Positions 1 through 12,968 of a stretch of 64,000 nucleotides of DNA are shown piece after piece. This DNA is from Prillingera fragicola (lineage: Eukaryota; Basidiomycota; Tremellomycetes; Trichosporonales; Trichosporonaceae). Every line of letters begins with the position of its first letter. Position 1 is the first letter of the stretch. The stretch spans positions 1,612,001 to 1,676,000 of the forward strand of contig BEDY01000001.1 of the NCBI GenBank assembly GCA_002335605.1. The letters run 5' to 3'. The notes beneath the pieces are model-generated. The model saw only the letters and a program-made list of their open reading frames with translations. It had not been told where the DNA came from and searched no databases. A program made the translations under genes and the position numbers.

Positions 1-3000
1 TCGTCCTCGACCTGGGCGAGGGCGAGAGCAAGTTCGCGTTCTTGTCCCAAGCGCGGTGCAGCAGCCTGGGCATCCTCTGCCTCGGGCTCTTGCTCCACGT
101 CGACGTCCTCGATGCGGTCGTCCTCCGCGCCCTCCTCTACAACAGCCTTCATGTCGTCATCAAGCATGTCGCGCCAGTCCATTCGTCCAAAGAACTCCGT
201 CGTAAAGTCGCCGTCTTGGATGACTACGCGGTCGAGAAGTCGCTTCTGGTTGGCCTTCTTGAGCATGTTCTCCTCAACAGTATGGGACGAGACAAAACGA
301 TAGATATGGACCTCTCGTGTTTGTCCGATACGATGAGCACGATCCATACACTGTCGATCCATCGATGGGTTCCAGTCAGAGTCGTAGAAGAACACAGTGT
401 CGGCTCCAGTAAGGTTGATGCCTACTCCGCCCGAGCGGCTGGAAGCAATAAAGCAGAAAATGCGGTTGTCCGAGTTGAACCTTTCAGTGATGACCTGGCG
501 ATCCTCGATCTTGGTGCTGCCATCAAGACGAAGGTAACGATGTCCATTGTAGCTGAGAAAGATTTCAAGAATGTCAAGCACGCGAGTCATCTGCGTAAAG
601 ATGAGAACACGATGGCCGTCTGCTTTGAGGTCGCGCAGCATTTCTGCTAGCTTCTGCAGCTTGCCACAGTCGTACTGTAGAAGACTGGAGTCCGGGAACG
701 CGATCTGTAGCTTGACAGTTGGCATGTGCAAGCTGTCAAAGTCGGGCTCATGCAAGCTGGGGAGGTCTGGGTCTACTCCGGCCAGTGCAAAGGCTGGAAG
801 GTCGCAGGTCACAGCATTTGGAGGAATGACAGCGAATCGCTCAATGAGAGGCGCCATCTGTTCAACGCGTTCTACTAGAGAGTGAACGAATGGAGCGGCT
901 GGAGGTTCGTGCCCATTGAACATGTCTGACTCCCCGCGACCAGCGGCGCTCTGTGGGAGGAGGTATCGAGGGAGGTGAGACAGCATCCTCAACGTTGTTG
1001 AGCCATAGATGGGTCCGGATTGGCAGCGGAAGCGATTAATGTCCCGCATGGCCTCCCAACGTGCTTCAGTCGCCTTCTGAAGGGTGTGCTCGCGGTACTT
1101 GGCCCAGCCCTCAATGGTGCGAGCATCCTGTGGCGGAGGCGGGGGTTGACGTCCCTTCTTGGCTGGCTCGATGGCATACGGCAGCTGGTCGCTGGCGTCC
1201 AATCGACTACGTCGAGCTGCCGCCCAGCCAGACTCGTCCTCGTGTGACGTAACGATAAGGTTCATGCCAACGAGGTTAAGCTTTTCATCTTCCTCGGCTA
1301 GCAGTCGCTTGCGCAGTAAGAGTTCCGAGGGCTGGAAGTCACTGGCAACTCCACGATCCATGGCAAAGCTAGTGCGAACAGGTCGAACTTCGAACAAATC
1401 TGGATGGTTGCACACCTTGCGTAGCTGCATTAGCGTGTTTACGACTCCGAGGTATCCTCCTGAGGTCAAGGCTTCACGTGTCGAAGCACGGGACATGAAC
1501 TCCTCGTACAGGAAGCGCTGGCGTTTCGACAGTCGGCAGTATACGACATGCTCAAACTTGCCGGGAAGCTCAGTCTCCACCTCAGCTTTCAAGCGGCGAA
1601 GGATGAACGGACGAAGCAGGGTATGCAGCTTGGAGACTGTCTCCAGCATCTCCTCATCGATTGTCTCGCCCGACTCTACTGCCTTGTCCATAGGATCTAA
1701 AGTCAGTTATCGTTCATATATCTGCACTTACTGGAGAACCACTCGGTGAACTCTTTGTGATTCGCAAATCCAACAACAGCCGTAGCGTCGGCAGTGATGC
1801 CGTTGGGCATAAGAAAATAGAGTAGACTCCACAACTCCATGAGGTTGTTCTGCAGTGGAGTTCCAGTGAGCAATAGTCGGCGCTGGGTCTTGAAACCCAA
1901 CAGAGTCTGCCAACGCTGGCTGCGAAAGTTCTTGATGTTGTGTGCTTCGTCGAGGATCATGTACACCCAGTTCTTGCGGCGGAAGATGTGCTGGTCGGCA
2001 AGCACGATCTGATACGAAGTGATGCAAACTTGCCAGGCGTTCTCGGTATGCCAGCCGACGCGCTTTTCTTTGCGCTCCTTCTGATTGCCGTAGTAGGTGA
2101 GCACCTTCATTCCTGGCAGGAACTTTTTGAACTCCATCTCCCAATTGAGAATGACCGAAGTGGGAACAATGATGAGATGCTGACCCCAGACTCCCTTGTC
2201 ACAAGCGAGGTGGCCGAGAAGAGCAATAGTCTGGATCGTCTTGCCAAGACCCATTTCGTCAGCGAGAATGCCGTTCATGTTATTGGCGTAGAGACTCGCG
2301 AGCCACTCTAGACCTGCTTGCTGATAAGGGCGAAGCGTACCACGAAGCAAAAACGGAGGTCGAACTCGAGGTGCGCCTGAGTCGTCGCCCGGAAGCTCGG
2401 CTTCCTCTTCAGCCTTGTCGACGTCATCTGCTTCCTCGTCCTCGTCCTCCTCATCTTCGTCCTCGTCCTCCTCATCTTCCTCGTCGCTTGTAAATGCAGG
2501 TGTGGGTGATTTGATCCCCGGTGGTTCGCGTTTCCGGGGCTTGGTCGAAATGAGAGCCTGCGGAGAGTCTGGCGGGGTCCAGACTGTTCGCACGCGACGC
2601 TGGCGTTTACCTTCGATAATGAGCGACGGAGGCGACCCCGCACGGAAGTCCAGTGCGGCATCCGTAAGCGATTGGTCGATCTTGATATCAGTTGCAGCAC
2701 CAGTTTGATCGGACTCGACAGGATCGCCCATATCCACAGGGTCTGTCGTCTCGGTGCGACTGGTCACCTCGGCCGACTGCCCGTCGCCCGGGGAATCATT
2801 GCCAGCTAGGCGCTCAGCATCATTGGTGATCTCAGTTTCTAGGGTCGGGACAGTCTCGGGAGCAGGGTAGCCATAACGTTTGAGCAGCTCCTCTATCGGA
2901 ATGTTGGCATCAGCGAGTAGGCCTTCATCCTCGCTGTCTGCGCCAGCTCCTTCCGCATGTTCCATTTCGACGTCAAGCTCCTGATCCTTGTCGTCACGAT

Positions 3001-5414
3001 CGCTGCCTGAGACAGCAAAGTCGGCGTCGTGGGCATCTGGGTCCGGCTTCAGAGATGCTGTAGTGACAGTACGTGACTTGCGAGCCAGTCGGCGAGATCG
3101 AGGGCGCGGTGTGAGAGGCTCTTCGTCGCCGTCTGCAGTCGGAGACTCGGCAACAGCCGGCACAAATGCGGCATCATCTCCGAAATGTATATGTTCTTTC
3201 GCCAGAGCAGTAGCCAGCGCTGACCGCGAGGGGGAACAGGGATGACCCGCAGCGATATCATCGGTGGTGGCCTCCGCGTTGGCAGGACCGGGGCCTTCAA
3301 TAGACCGTGGCCGTATGGCGTGCTGCTCGGCAGGAGGCGCGTCGACGTCAGGCTCATCCAATGCCACAGACGGCGCCAGATCCAATGCCGCCTCCTCATG
3401 GGCAGCCACAGCTTCAGCAGGTGGGTCGACTCCCTCAGATAATTCTTGTGAGCCTCGATCCGCATCGATGATGGTTGCCCAGTCGACTGCTGGTAGCCTG
3501 TACTCCTCGGCGGCGCTTGCTTCGGATGCCGAATCCGAATTGCCCTCGCCCTCGTCTGGCTCATCAACGTCCTCCTCAGCGCTCATGTGCTCGTCGCTGT
3601 CCTCCGCGGCAGATACCTCGTCTGTGGCGTCCGATCCGGCTGCGTCATCATCGTCACCGTTCTCGTCTTCTGCACCGACAATGTCATCACGCTGAGCTTC
3701 GAGCAAGCCGGTGCTTCGCTGAAGCATGTTTTGGAGGTGTTCTTTCCCCAAGCGGTCCTGTTCGAGTTTCTGCGCTGCCACCACTCGTGCGCGAACAATC
3801 TTGACGGCCAGTCCCCAGCGTTTTCGCAATGCCCTCACAACGTCCTTTCCCTTGCGCTTCAGCTCCCGCTCAGCAGCTAGACGCTCTCGCTCGTCCTTGC
3901 CCTCAATGTGCTCCCAATGAAGCTGAATCATGCGGGCAATGCGACGGCAAACTTGAGGCTTCATCTTGGCTTCGGTGAGCATGGCGTTGCGGACCTGCAC
4001 CATGTGGAGCATGAGCGAATCTTGGAAATCCGTGCGACGAGCCGGAGGTCCAACCTGTGGCTTCTTTTGATGGCTCTTGTCCCGTTTATGCTCTTGAGGC
4101 ACCTCATCGTCCTCGTCTAGCAGACGACCAAGACGGCCTTGATGTTGAAGGTAGTTGACACGGTTGCGAATGTAACCCTCACGGGCCGCGCGCTGCTCCA
4201 AAGCTTGCAGATCTGGCTGCGGTCCGGTGTCCTCGAGGTGGATGTAAGATTCGAGGATTGGTGTGAGGTCGCCTCCATACCTAGGTGGCTGCATTGGGCG
4301 CTGGTTGGGGTCGGTGTAGATGACTTGTGCGCGCCCTGTGCGTCGAGGATAAGACCGAATAGGCGGTGGAGGAAAGGGGAGGTGGGCGAGAGATGGTAGC
4401 GGAGGAGCTGGTGTCGGTGATGGGGAGCGCACTGGAGTCGGCGTAGGTGCTGGCGACGATGCCGCCGGTGCGGGAGATGAGGCGGGTGATGAGCTCGCAG
4501 CATTCCTCAATGCCCTTGCCTTTTTTGTTGTTGGAAGATTGGGCATTGAACTGCGCGGGCGCTTCTTTCCCTTGGGGGCAGGCTCTTCCACATCTCCCGC
4601 ACTTGCTTCGACTGAAAGATCTGCGGACTGAATCGTTACGCGCCTGCCCTTTTTAGTCTTGCTGGGCAAAGGAGGTGGTGGCATCTCAGAGCCTTCATCC
4701 TTGAGTTGCCGGCCTTTTTGCCTCGACTTTGGCGACTCGGCGGACTGTTCTGATTCGACGGTTTTGCCTTTGCCCTTGGATGCCGAGGATGAGGCGGCGC
4801 CAGATCTTGTCTCACCATTGACAAGAGCGGTGACATGGCCAAGTGCTTCTGATTTGGCATGCAGTTGGCGGCGGGTCGTACGCGATGGGCCGCCGCGGGC
4901 TCGAGAGGGGCCAGCTGCAGATGTCGGCTGCAGGGTGGATGCCGGTATGAGACTAAGCAGGTCGTAGCTGTTGTTCTTGTACTGTTATACTGTCAGTGAC
5001 GTTCTGTACTGCGGGTTCGTGACTCACCTCCATAAAGACTGGAGAGTTGTCGACGCGCGCGTCTGCAGGGTCCCATCCTTCGAGAATACTTATGTATCGC
5101 TCGAGGTGGAACTTCTCCTTGACAGCCATGTCGTGATCCTCAACCAAGGTGCGAAGCGTTGCTTCATGCCGATGAACTAGCTCCTCACGACGAGCTTGGG
5201 TGCCTTCTGGTCCAAGCTGGTGCATTATACGATCCAGCTCCTCTTTGCCGACAACACGCGAGGTGCCAGAGCCGCCAGAACGCGTCGGCCTCGACGCGGG
5301 ATCTTGCTGTGACGGCCGGCTTCGCAAGGATCGAATAGCACGGGGGGTGGTAGTCGCAGTCTGGCTTACGACCACATCCCCAGATAAGCCCTGGGATCGC
5401 CCAGGCTCTGTCAT
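1..5414 (-). CDS. SWR1: Swr1 Snf2-family ATPase of the SWR complex (C-terminus beyond window)
   Basis: Catalytic subunit of SWR-C, which exchanges H2A for H2A.Z in nucleosomes. Exons read as 5414-5028, 4981-1732 and 1696-1 (introns of 46 and 35 nt), giving about 1,777 visible residues. An HSA-type basic helical region lies near residues 440-560. It is followed by a long acidic Glu/Asp stretch, then the Snf2 N-lobe with Walker A DEMGLGKT (near 1036) and the DEAH box LDEAHN (near 1137). The C-lobe in the last exon has LIFTQMTRVLDIL, GGVGINLTGAD and DRAHRIGQT. A long insert between the lobes, with a proline-rich run, is typical of Swr1/Ino80 ATPases. The left window edge cuts the acidic C-terminal tail. 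The start at 5414 is the first ATG of the open exon. SWR1 rather than INO80 is supported by the HSA-acidic-helicase layout and the sequence after the second lobe. Confidence 0.93.
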
Positions 5415-5827
5415 GTTGTCTGCGTGAGCGTAGTCGGAGTGTAAGGAATCGAAGCGACTGGTGGACTACCTCCACTTTCGACCAAGTAGGCAATTCAAGC
5501 CTTGAGGATGAAGGCGGCCATGACTTTGGGCCTCGAAGACGAAATTTCAAACGAGAAAGACGCAAGGCGCGCTGTATCCTTCCTTCTAGTACAGCTCGAT
5601 GTCGCTGTTGTAACAATGCTAGCCGTTGATATGCGGAACGATGGAATGGTGTGGGTCAGTGTCGAGGTAGAAGTGCGTGCCGCTCGCGGCAGTGGGTTAG
5701 GTGGCAACAATGTCCGCGGCAATACACCCGTGGCACCCTTCCATCGCTCGATGCGTCATGGACATGGCTCGTCCTGTCGACTGTCAACATCTGCCATCAG
5801 CGACCAGCAGCAGTCACAGGAAACACA
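5415..5827. promoter_or_regulatory. Divergent promoter region, SWR1/USE1
   Basis: 413 bp between two divergent start codons, so it must hold both promoters. I see no clear TATA box, conserved uORF or repeat. Confidence 0.5.
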
Positions 5828-7056
5828 ATGATCGCACCAGTCACAGCACTGTCACTTCTATCTATGGACCCGTCACCAGCGGTTGTTCAGCAGGCACAGA
5901 ATGCTGCTGGGACGCGTCATGGGCTGGTCAACTTTACTCGCCTCGTCCGATCCCTGGACAAGCAGCGCCTAGAAGCCGGTCCCGGAGCTTCATGGCTGGA
6001 GGTTCAGAAGACTTGGGAAGTAGGTAGCAGAGCTGAGCCTTACGTGCTTTACTTATTCCCCAGACCGTTCTCTACGCTCGAGCTCTGCTATACGCGCTAC
6101 GAGAGGTCAATGAACAGTGAGAGCCTCTTGTCATGACGCCCCACATGGCTGACGGGCGACACAGGTCATCGACAACCGCGTCTTCGCTAGACGAGCTGGA
6201 CAAGGTTCTCTCTGGTGTGGAGACTCATGTCCAAGCGGCTGCCAAGGTTTGGTCCTGTTGCTGATCGAGGCTAACCATTCAGCGAACTGTTGCCCCAGCT
6301 CCCGCTGTCGGCTTGCCGCTCATCGAACTGCCGCTTGCAGCTCCAGCATCAGCTCCGAACACGGCCGCACCTGCTTTGTTGGACGAAACTGTTCCAGCCA
6401 TGCGGCTAGAACTGGATAGCACTGATGCTGCGCTGCCTGCTGATCTCATGCCGGACATCTCCTCGCCGCCTGCACCGGTGTCACCCGCAGCCATCATCAC
6501 ACCCACCTCACCTTTGACCGGCGTCAGCTTCAACCCGTCTGGCTACTTTGCAAGACGAATCAAAGAGGATGCGCAGGGCGGAGAAGCGGGTTTACTACCC
6601 TTGAAGACGACCCTGTTGACCAAGACTGAGGGAGACAGCGTTCTCGATCAGGATGGTATGCGGCAGCGCTTGATGGGAGGATCGAAGAGCGGCATCGGAT
6701 CTTCACAGCTGCATGAAGAGCTTGGTGGCCAGCTTGCAGACGTATGTGGTCTATGTGAGATGGAGCTAACGAGGCAGATGTCTCACCGCTTGAAGTTGAA
6801 CGCCATGCACTTTGCGACGGCTCTTGAGGAGGAGAAGGCGTTGCTAGAGTCTTCCCAGGACGTTCTTGAGAGTAGGTCTGTGACCTTTGACATGGTGCTA
6901 ACCTCGACAGAAAATCTCTCATCGACCAAGGACTCCAAAGGGCACCTGTCGACCGTATCTAAGAAGAGTAGGGGCACGACGTGCATGACCATTTCGATTG
7001 TCGTGTTTGTCCTGCTCGTCTTCATTTGGACATACATGCTCATTAAATTCACATAG
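5828..7056 (+). CDS. USE1: Use1-type ER SNARE
   Basis: Tail-anchored Qc-type SNARE acting with Sec20, Ufe1 and Sec22 in Golgi-to-ER retrograde fusion. Exons read as 5828-6019, 6064-6116, 6165-6246, 6283-6741, 6778-6871 and 6911-7056, giving 341 residues. The middle is Pro/Ala-rich and probably disordered. A Use1-like SNARE segment follows (SQLHEELGGQLAD, then LKLNAMHFATALEEEKALL and DVLEKNLSSTKDS), then a C-terminal hydrophobic anchor (TISIVVFVLLVFIWTYMLI) ending four residues later. The 36 nt fourth intron is a multiple of three without a stop, so unspliced RNA would still read through. The family call rests on the helix-anchor layout and Use1-like spacing. Confidence 0.82.
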
Positions 7057-7188
7057 CGTACGTGAGCTCCAGGTACCACATCACATGCATTCTTCCATAT
7101 CACGACAACAACTAGTCATACTACATGCTGCTTACAGCCTCGCCTTGCCAAGAGGCGCCATGCGCTCGTCTGGGCTGTCAGTAAGGTC

Positions 7189-9103
7189 TCAAAGAGTCAG
7201 ACTTGAAAACGTACAGTTGGCGGAGAACAAGGTCCCACCGGGGGCGGGGTAGGAGAGGGCGCTGGTGTCGACCATGGCGGGCACGACGTCGGCCAAGGTA
7301 GGCGCGCCGAGCAGCCTCATGTTCATGAAGAACTCGTCCTGGAATGTCAGTGTGGCACTGTGAGAAAAAGTCTCACCTTCAAGATCTGGAGGAGGTGCGA
7401 GACACCCTCAGTGCCGTAGGTGCTCATCGCGTAGATCATTGGCCTGCCGATACCCACAGCAGTGGCGCCGAGGGCGACAGCCTTGAGGACATCGGTAGCG
7501 CGACGGACGCCGCCGTCGACAAAGACCTCAAACTTGGGCTTGCCAGCGCGGTGGATAAGACCGTGAGCGTTGAGGGCGGCCATGACCTCTGCGAGGATGG
7601 CGATGGGTGAGGGGGCAAAGTCGAGCTGGCGACCACCGTGGTTGGAAAGCACGATACCGTCACAGCCGTACTCGGCTGCCTTGACCGCGTCCTCCCAGCA
7701 CTGCACGCCCTTGAGGACAATGCGCATGTCGCCGGCCGCAGCCTTGAGCTCGGCAATGTCCTTCCAGCTCAGCGAAGGGTCGATAAAGCTCGAAATGGCA
7801 CGAGCAGCTCCCTGGTCGCGCTGCACCTTGTCACCACCCTTGGTCTGGTGGGCCGAGGCGTTACCCTCAAACTTTGTGCGCATGTCCTTTTCGCGACGGC
7901 CGAGCTGGGGGGCGTCGACAGTGATGAACAGCGCCTTGATGCCGCGAGAGGCAGCGTGCTTGATAATCTTCTGCGTGCGCGAGCGGTCCGAGTTGACGTA
8001 ACTGGGGTCAGTGAGTGCCCTAGACATATTACCTACAGCTGGAGGAATTGGGCCTGCCCCGGGGCAGCCGCGTCGACCATCTCGTCAAAGCCGCACGAGG
8101 CAAGCGTGGGGATCATCTGGATAACGTCGTGCTCGGCTGCTGCCTTGGTAAGACAGACCTCGCCCTCGGGGTGGCCGAGCTTGCCAAGAGCAGTAGCGGT
8201 AATGTAGATGGGCATGCTTGACTTTTGGCCAAGAATAGTGGTGCTGTAGTCAATCTCCAGGACATCGCGGAGGATACGAGGGCGGAACCAGACACTGCAA
8301 GTCAGCACAGGAGACACTGGGATAAACGAACCGCTGGTACGCGTTGTAGTTCTCGCGCATCGTGACCTCGTCGTCGGCGCCCGAAGAGTAGTAGTTCCAG
8401 CCACGGCGCGCCATGGTCAAGCGAGCGACAGCCTCAAAGTCGTGCAAGCTGAGAATCTGGTCGAGTCCCGGCTTGACGAAGGGCTCCGGGGCAGGGGCGG
8501 GGCCGCCGTTTGGCACGAGCGCCTGCGACTGGGCAGGCTTGGGCTCGGGTGCGGGCTCCTCTACAGCAAGTGTGCCAGGAGCGAGGGGGCCGAGGTGCTT
8601 TGAAGGGTCTGGCATGTTAGTAGCGGCCAACACAACGGTCCGTGATATCGGGCACCTACCGAGGTTGTCCTTGATGGCCTCGGGAGGGTGGATGGGCTGT
8701 GGGCGTTAGTCTCCTGTGGATACAGCCACAAGTACTCACCTCGTACTCCTCGGTCGCATCCTTGCCAGCGTACTTGAGGATAATCTCGGCGCCACCTCAT
8801 ACGTCAGCCAAGAGCCTGTGGTAAGGCTCGTTCCAGTACACACCTGGGTGGTCCTGTGCGGGTCAGCGCTGAGCAACAGCAATGGCAGACACTCACGTCA
8901 AGGAAGTCGGTCACATCGTAAACGTTGCCTGTAGGGTTAGCTTGCTGGAAACGCTACGCCAAACTCGGGCGATCAATGTCTCACCATGGACGACGATCCA
9001 GACACCCTGGTTTGATCAGCATCGTGCGTAGGCTAGAAGTACGCACCTTCTCCCGGTTGTTGTGCTCGGCGACCACTTTTCCGTCGACTTGCTTTGGACT
9101 CAT
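7189..9103 (-). CDS. CYB2: Flavocytochrome b2-type L-lactate dehydrogenase (cytochrome)
   Basis: Oxidises L-lactate to pyruvate and passes electrons through FMN and heme to cytochrome c, classically in the mitochondrial intermembrane space. The N-terminal cytochrome b5 domain has the heme ligand motif DHPGG and a second histidine in EPIHPPEAI. The FMN-dependent alpha-hydroxyacid dehydrogenase domain follows, with PIYITATALGKLGHPEGE, VTVDAPQLGRREKDMR-like residues, the catalytic-histidine motif LSNHGGRQLDFAPSPI and FVDGGVRRATDVLKA. At least seven short introns interrupt it, several in the b5 part. The start at 9103 gives MSPKQVDGK and no obvious presequence. An in-frame ATG at 9199 would add 32 residues that might serve as one. 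The C-terminus is unsettled: reading on gives a stop at 7189, while a GT-AG pair there would replace the last few residues. A glycolate-oxidase-like substrate cannot be excluded. Confidence 0.85.
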
Positions 9104-9814
9104 TTTTAGGTTATGCTTGCTAGTATGTTGATGAGAGAGAGAGAACAAGAGAGACAGCTCGCTCGACCAGGCAGCGATTGGAATATGTTGTGTCTCCACT
9201 CGGAAGCCCTGTCTGCACTACATTGCGTCTCCTCCACCCAACTCCAGACTGTGAGTGTCTGGGCAGGGCGCGGTCGTGCCGGCTACACGGTAATCGCCGG
9301 ATCGGACTGATGATATGGGGCTTTTCTCCTCCGTCCGCGCGTCGCCCGCCAATTAGGACCGCTGCTATTCATCCCCGCCATCGCCGATAATGTGGAGGTA
9401 CAAGTGGAGGTGCCGGGATAATGGGACAATGGACCAACCATCGGCCGAGTTTGACGGTCAGCCCCGCATTCTGGCTTTGATCACTGGCGTGGTGGCCCAC
9501 ATGCCCACCTGCTGACTTCTTGGCTTTGGAAATCAGTTTCTTGACGGGGTTGATGCTTGCTTGCGGCGGCAACCCGTTGGCCGATATCCAGGGGGACATT
9601 TTGCATCAACTGCTCGACTATGGCACACTCAAAGAAGCATAATACTGGCCAGACGTATCGAATTCGTTACTCTTGCGACGGGGGTATGGAAAAGAGCGAG
9701 GTGGGGGGGGCACTCTGTGGAGTGCAGATTAAACGCTGCTGTGGCTTGACGTTGGCTTTGAAAGCCGATTGAGACATGCAAGCTCTCGCCAAGATGCACG
9801 GCTCTTCGTGCATA
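9104..9814. other. Intergenic: lactate dehydrogenase promoter side and 3' end of the next gene
   Basis: About 710 bp between two minus-strand genes. It contains a short G run near 9702 and otherwise nothing I can assign. Small ORFs here have no recognisable product. Confidence 0.5.
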
Positions 9815-11186
9815 TTACACAGCAGAAGCGTCCTCCGCCCTAGCCCTCACCGCAGCGGCCTCTGCCTCAGCGTGGCGCGCGCGTTCCTCGGCCTCTTCAA
9901 CCTCGTCTTGGAGGCGAATTCGGCCCTCGCGGTTCCTGGAGCGACGTGCAATCATACCCACAGCAAGACACAAAGGGTGAACGCAAAGGCAGACAATAAT
10001 GGTGATTATGAGAGGGCCAGGCTTGGGTACAAGCTGCCCAGTGGCCGGCACGCGAAGGTTGGAGTGCATGAGACTGAAGAGAATGTACTCGGACGCAACG
10101 GCGAGAGAGCTTGACCAGTCAGTTCTGTGGGCACAATCTTTCCACTGCGACTTACTAGTGTTGAGTGGCACCTTCCCAGATGGCGGTAACGGCGTTGACG
10201 CCAGCAACACAGCCGACAGCCGGCCAGGTCCACCTGTTGGGAAGCTTGGTGCGGTCCTTGAGCTTGTCGGCTGTGATAATCCATCCGAGTGCCATGTACC
10301 CGTTGTGCATCCACATGAGATTGAAGAGGATTGCAAAGTAGAGAGTAATGGTGAGGTTGATGAAGATGGTGTCCATGGGGTGCTTGAACGTGGACGGGAA
10401 GCGCTGCATGGTAATGAAGACCGAGAGCCTGTCGCATTAGACCAAAGAACACGAAGACTATGCTTACATGTTGACCACATTAAGGAGAATAAGGATCTCA
10501 CCGGCAAAGAAGAACTGCAGAGTCTGATGTCAGCCAATGTCGAGCACAACACCTACCCAGCAAACAGCCCATCCTGCCATCAGCCAGTTGGCAATTGCAA
10601 ATCGAAGTCCGACTCCATGGATGAGGACTTCCTGGAAGGTTTTAGCAGGTAATCGCCGTCGTCTCTCGCTGCCGGCCTACCTTGGTCTGCTCAGTGCGGG
10701 CAACAATGAGCAGCAAACAGAATCCAACTGCAGAGTTAGTCTCGCTCGCTCGGCAACCTGCTTGTGGCACTGACTCTGCAAGGCGAATAATACCGCCCAG
10801 TATGCCGCAAAGAGCCCGCTGTTCGGGGTAAGAATAGTTGGATTTAACTTGCTGATGCCGCCTGAGCAAGGGATGGTCAATGCCTGCCTCACTCGAGCCC
10901 CCTGCACGATCCTCCCCGCGCGCCACTGTGTCACGCTGGGAGGCGCTCGGCCTGTCGCAGGGGAGGTACCACTCACCAATGCCGGGATTAGCGATCAAAG
11001 CACACACCAGGCTCGTTCCAAGGGCAATGAGAACTGCTGGGGTCAGGACCACTCGACGCAGTACTAGTTGGATGGATCGGCCCACTTACCCGAAATGGGA
11101 ACGGCGATCTGGAGACGCACAAGGCGCATGCTCTCACGGAACTGGTCCATGGAGATGAACTCTTCAGGCTGGTCGTAGCTACTCAT
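9815..11186 (-). CDS. Multi-pass membrane protein of unknown function
   Basis: I do not recognise the family. The start at 11186 gives MSSYDQPEEFISMDQF, a short cytosolic-looking head. Hydrophobic segments follow, each partly delimited by introns: VVLTPAVLIALGTSLVCALI, SGLFAAYWAVLFALQIGFCL running into LLIVARTEQTK, FAIANWLMAGWAVCW, FFFAGEILILLNVVNM, IFINLTITLYFAILFNLMW, an Ala/Gly-rich segment near VGCVAGVNAVTAIW, and ITIIVCLCVHPLCLAVGMI. The tail is a charged Glu/Ala/Arg-rich helix of about 40 residues, a probable coiled coil. At least six introns can be placed by GT-AG signals that keep the frame. The layout suggests seven or eight membrane spans. No transporter signature or catalytic motif is visible. 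Confidence 0.7.
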
Positions 11187-12090
11187 TTTCAGAAGGGGAG
11201 CAAGGTAATGATAGAGAAGCAGAGAGAGACCATCGCTCAAAGCATGTTAACCGTGTCGGTCACGAGCAAGGTGCATCATCGGTCTGGTCCAGCTGCTCGT
11301 CGATGACGTACATGACCCAAGCTTGGTGCTGTTGGGTGGCGAGCGGAAGTATATATTTCACACCATGTTTGTGTGCAGCATGTGGCAAACAGATTCCGCA
11401 GATCCCCAATGCCACCAGCGATCCCAGCGAGGCATCTGTTACTACCTTTGCCAAGTGGACAAGCTGTGCGCCAAGGTTGCGCGTCCTTGACCACTGCATA
11501 GGAAAACACTGATTCACTTTGGGCGACCCGTGCTCGGGAAGGTCTGTGATGCTGCTAGCCGGCACGCAGGGCTCTCTGAATGATCCACAAGGTCTAGAAT
11601 GGGAAGGGAAGACGCGGGCAGATGCTTGGTATTGGCAGGGCAGCAGCGTAGGCGCGTAGGTAGGTGCTTGCAAACGCATTGCGCGGTGCCCGTGAGGCGG
11701 CGCAAGATTGCCCTGGCGGCCAGGTGTGGTGCAGGCGCGACACCCCAGCCGGGGTGAGGCCGAACTCTTGGGAGGCGTTTTTTTGATCCCGTCCAGGACA
11801 GTGCTCTGCACGCGCTGTGCAGGGAAAGCATTTCAACGTTTGGCTTGCGCATCAACCCATTACTCTACCACTACTACTGGAGCACTGGCCCTCGCTTTCC
11901 AACGCCCTGCCCGTCGCCCTCATCCCATCGCTCGTATCCTCCTCTTAAAGTCTCTCCCCAACAATCCCCTTCATCCCCAGTACTGCTTGTATTCGTACTT
12001 TTTACGACGCTCTCACGTTAAACTCGACGGTCTTCGCTCCGTGACTCCACTCTCTCTTCATCCTCTCCACACCAAAACTACTTTACCATC
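11187..12090. promoter_or_regulatory. Divergent promoter region, membrane protein / wall protein
   Basis: About 900 bp between divergent starts. The last 200 bp before 12091 are rich in CT tracts, as is common upstream of well-expressed fungal genes. No convincing ORF or RNA gene. Confidence 0.45.
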
Positions 12091-12968
12091 ATGCGCGCGT
12101 TCTCTTTCCTCCCTGCCGCTGTGCTCCTCCTGTCGGCCTTCAACCCCATCGCCCTCGCTCAGGACACTGGTACCGACGGAGGCACTGACACCGGCGGCGA
12201 CACTGGCGCGACTGACCCCAACGCTGGAGGCGACACTGGTGCTACCGACGGCGGTGACACTGGTGAGAGTACCAATTCCATTGTCCCTTCCGAGCCCTCT
12301 GGTTCTACCGTCACCCAGCCCGGCCAGAACTTGACCGCGTCTTGGGCCCTCGACACCTCGGGTACTTGGACCGCGGTCAAGATCCAGCTTATGACTGGCT
12401 CAAATCAGCAGATGGTTGCCCTCACCGACGTCGGAAACAACATTGACGGCACCACTGTCGGCTCGTACTCGTTTGTTGTTCCCAACGTCACCCCTTACTC
12501 GCAGATCTACTTCCTCCAGTTGTAAGTCTTCCGCCGCACCGCTTGCTTTCCAAGTTCAATGTTGACCTCTTCAGCACCAACCCCGGCGTCACCCAGGCTC
12601 TCTGGACCACCCGCTTCACCATTGCTGGCCCTGACGGTAACACGACCGCTCCTCCCAACACTGAGGTTGTCAACGGCACCAACGTCGGTTGGGGCATTGG
12701 TGCTCTCTCGGACGCTACCGTTCCCACATCCTCTTCCCGCAACACTCTTATTCCCACCGGCGCTGGCGGCACCGGTGTCACCGTCTACAGGGACAGCGTC
12801 AATACTGCCGTCACGATCCCCGAGGGCGTGCAGAACACTGGCGTTGCCATGGCCACCAACAACCCCAAGGGCCCTGGTTCGTCCGTGTCGGGTGCCACCA
12901 ACGCCGCTCGTCCCGCTGCCGCTGCTTGCGTTCTCGCCGTCCTTGCCGGCGCCGCTATCCTCGCCTAA
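12091..12968 (+). CDS. Secreted GPI-type Kre9/Knh1-like cell-wall protein
   Basis: Exons 12091-12521 and 12575-12968 encode about 274 residues. The N-terminus is a clear signal peptide (basic MRA, hydrophobic LPAAVLLLSAFN, cleavage near ALAQD). A Gly/Asp/Thr repeat region follows (TGGDTGATD-type units). Next comes a module like the Kre9/Knh1 N-terminal domain: SIVPSEPSGSTVTQPGQNLT, a central SWALDTSGTW and a closing FTIAG. The tail is Ser/Thr/Asn-rich with several N-glycosylation sequons. The extreme C-terminus (ACVLAVLAGAAILA) is hydrophobic after small residues, fitting a GPI-attachment signal. The family is linked to beta-1,6-glucan and wall organisation; this protein's own role is inferred. 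Codon use is strongly biased to C-ending codons, suggesting high expression. Confidence 0.82.

Noticed and set aside
9369..9599. 76-codon minus-strand frame in the lactate dehydrogenase spacer
   Set aside because: Short, no domain, no splice partners; likely chance.
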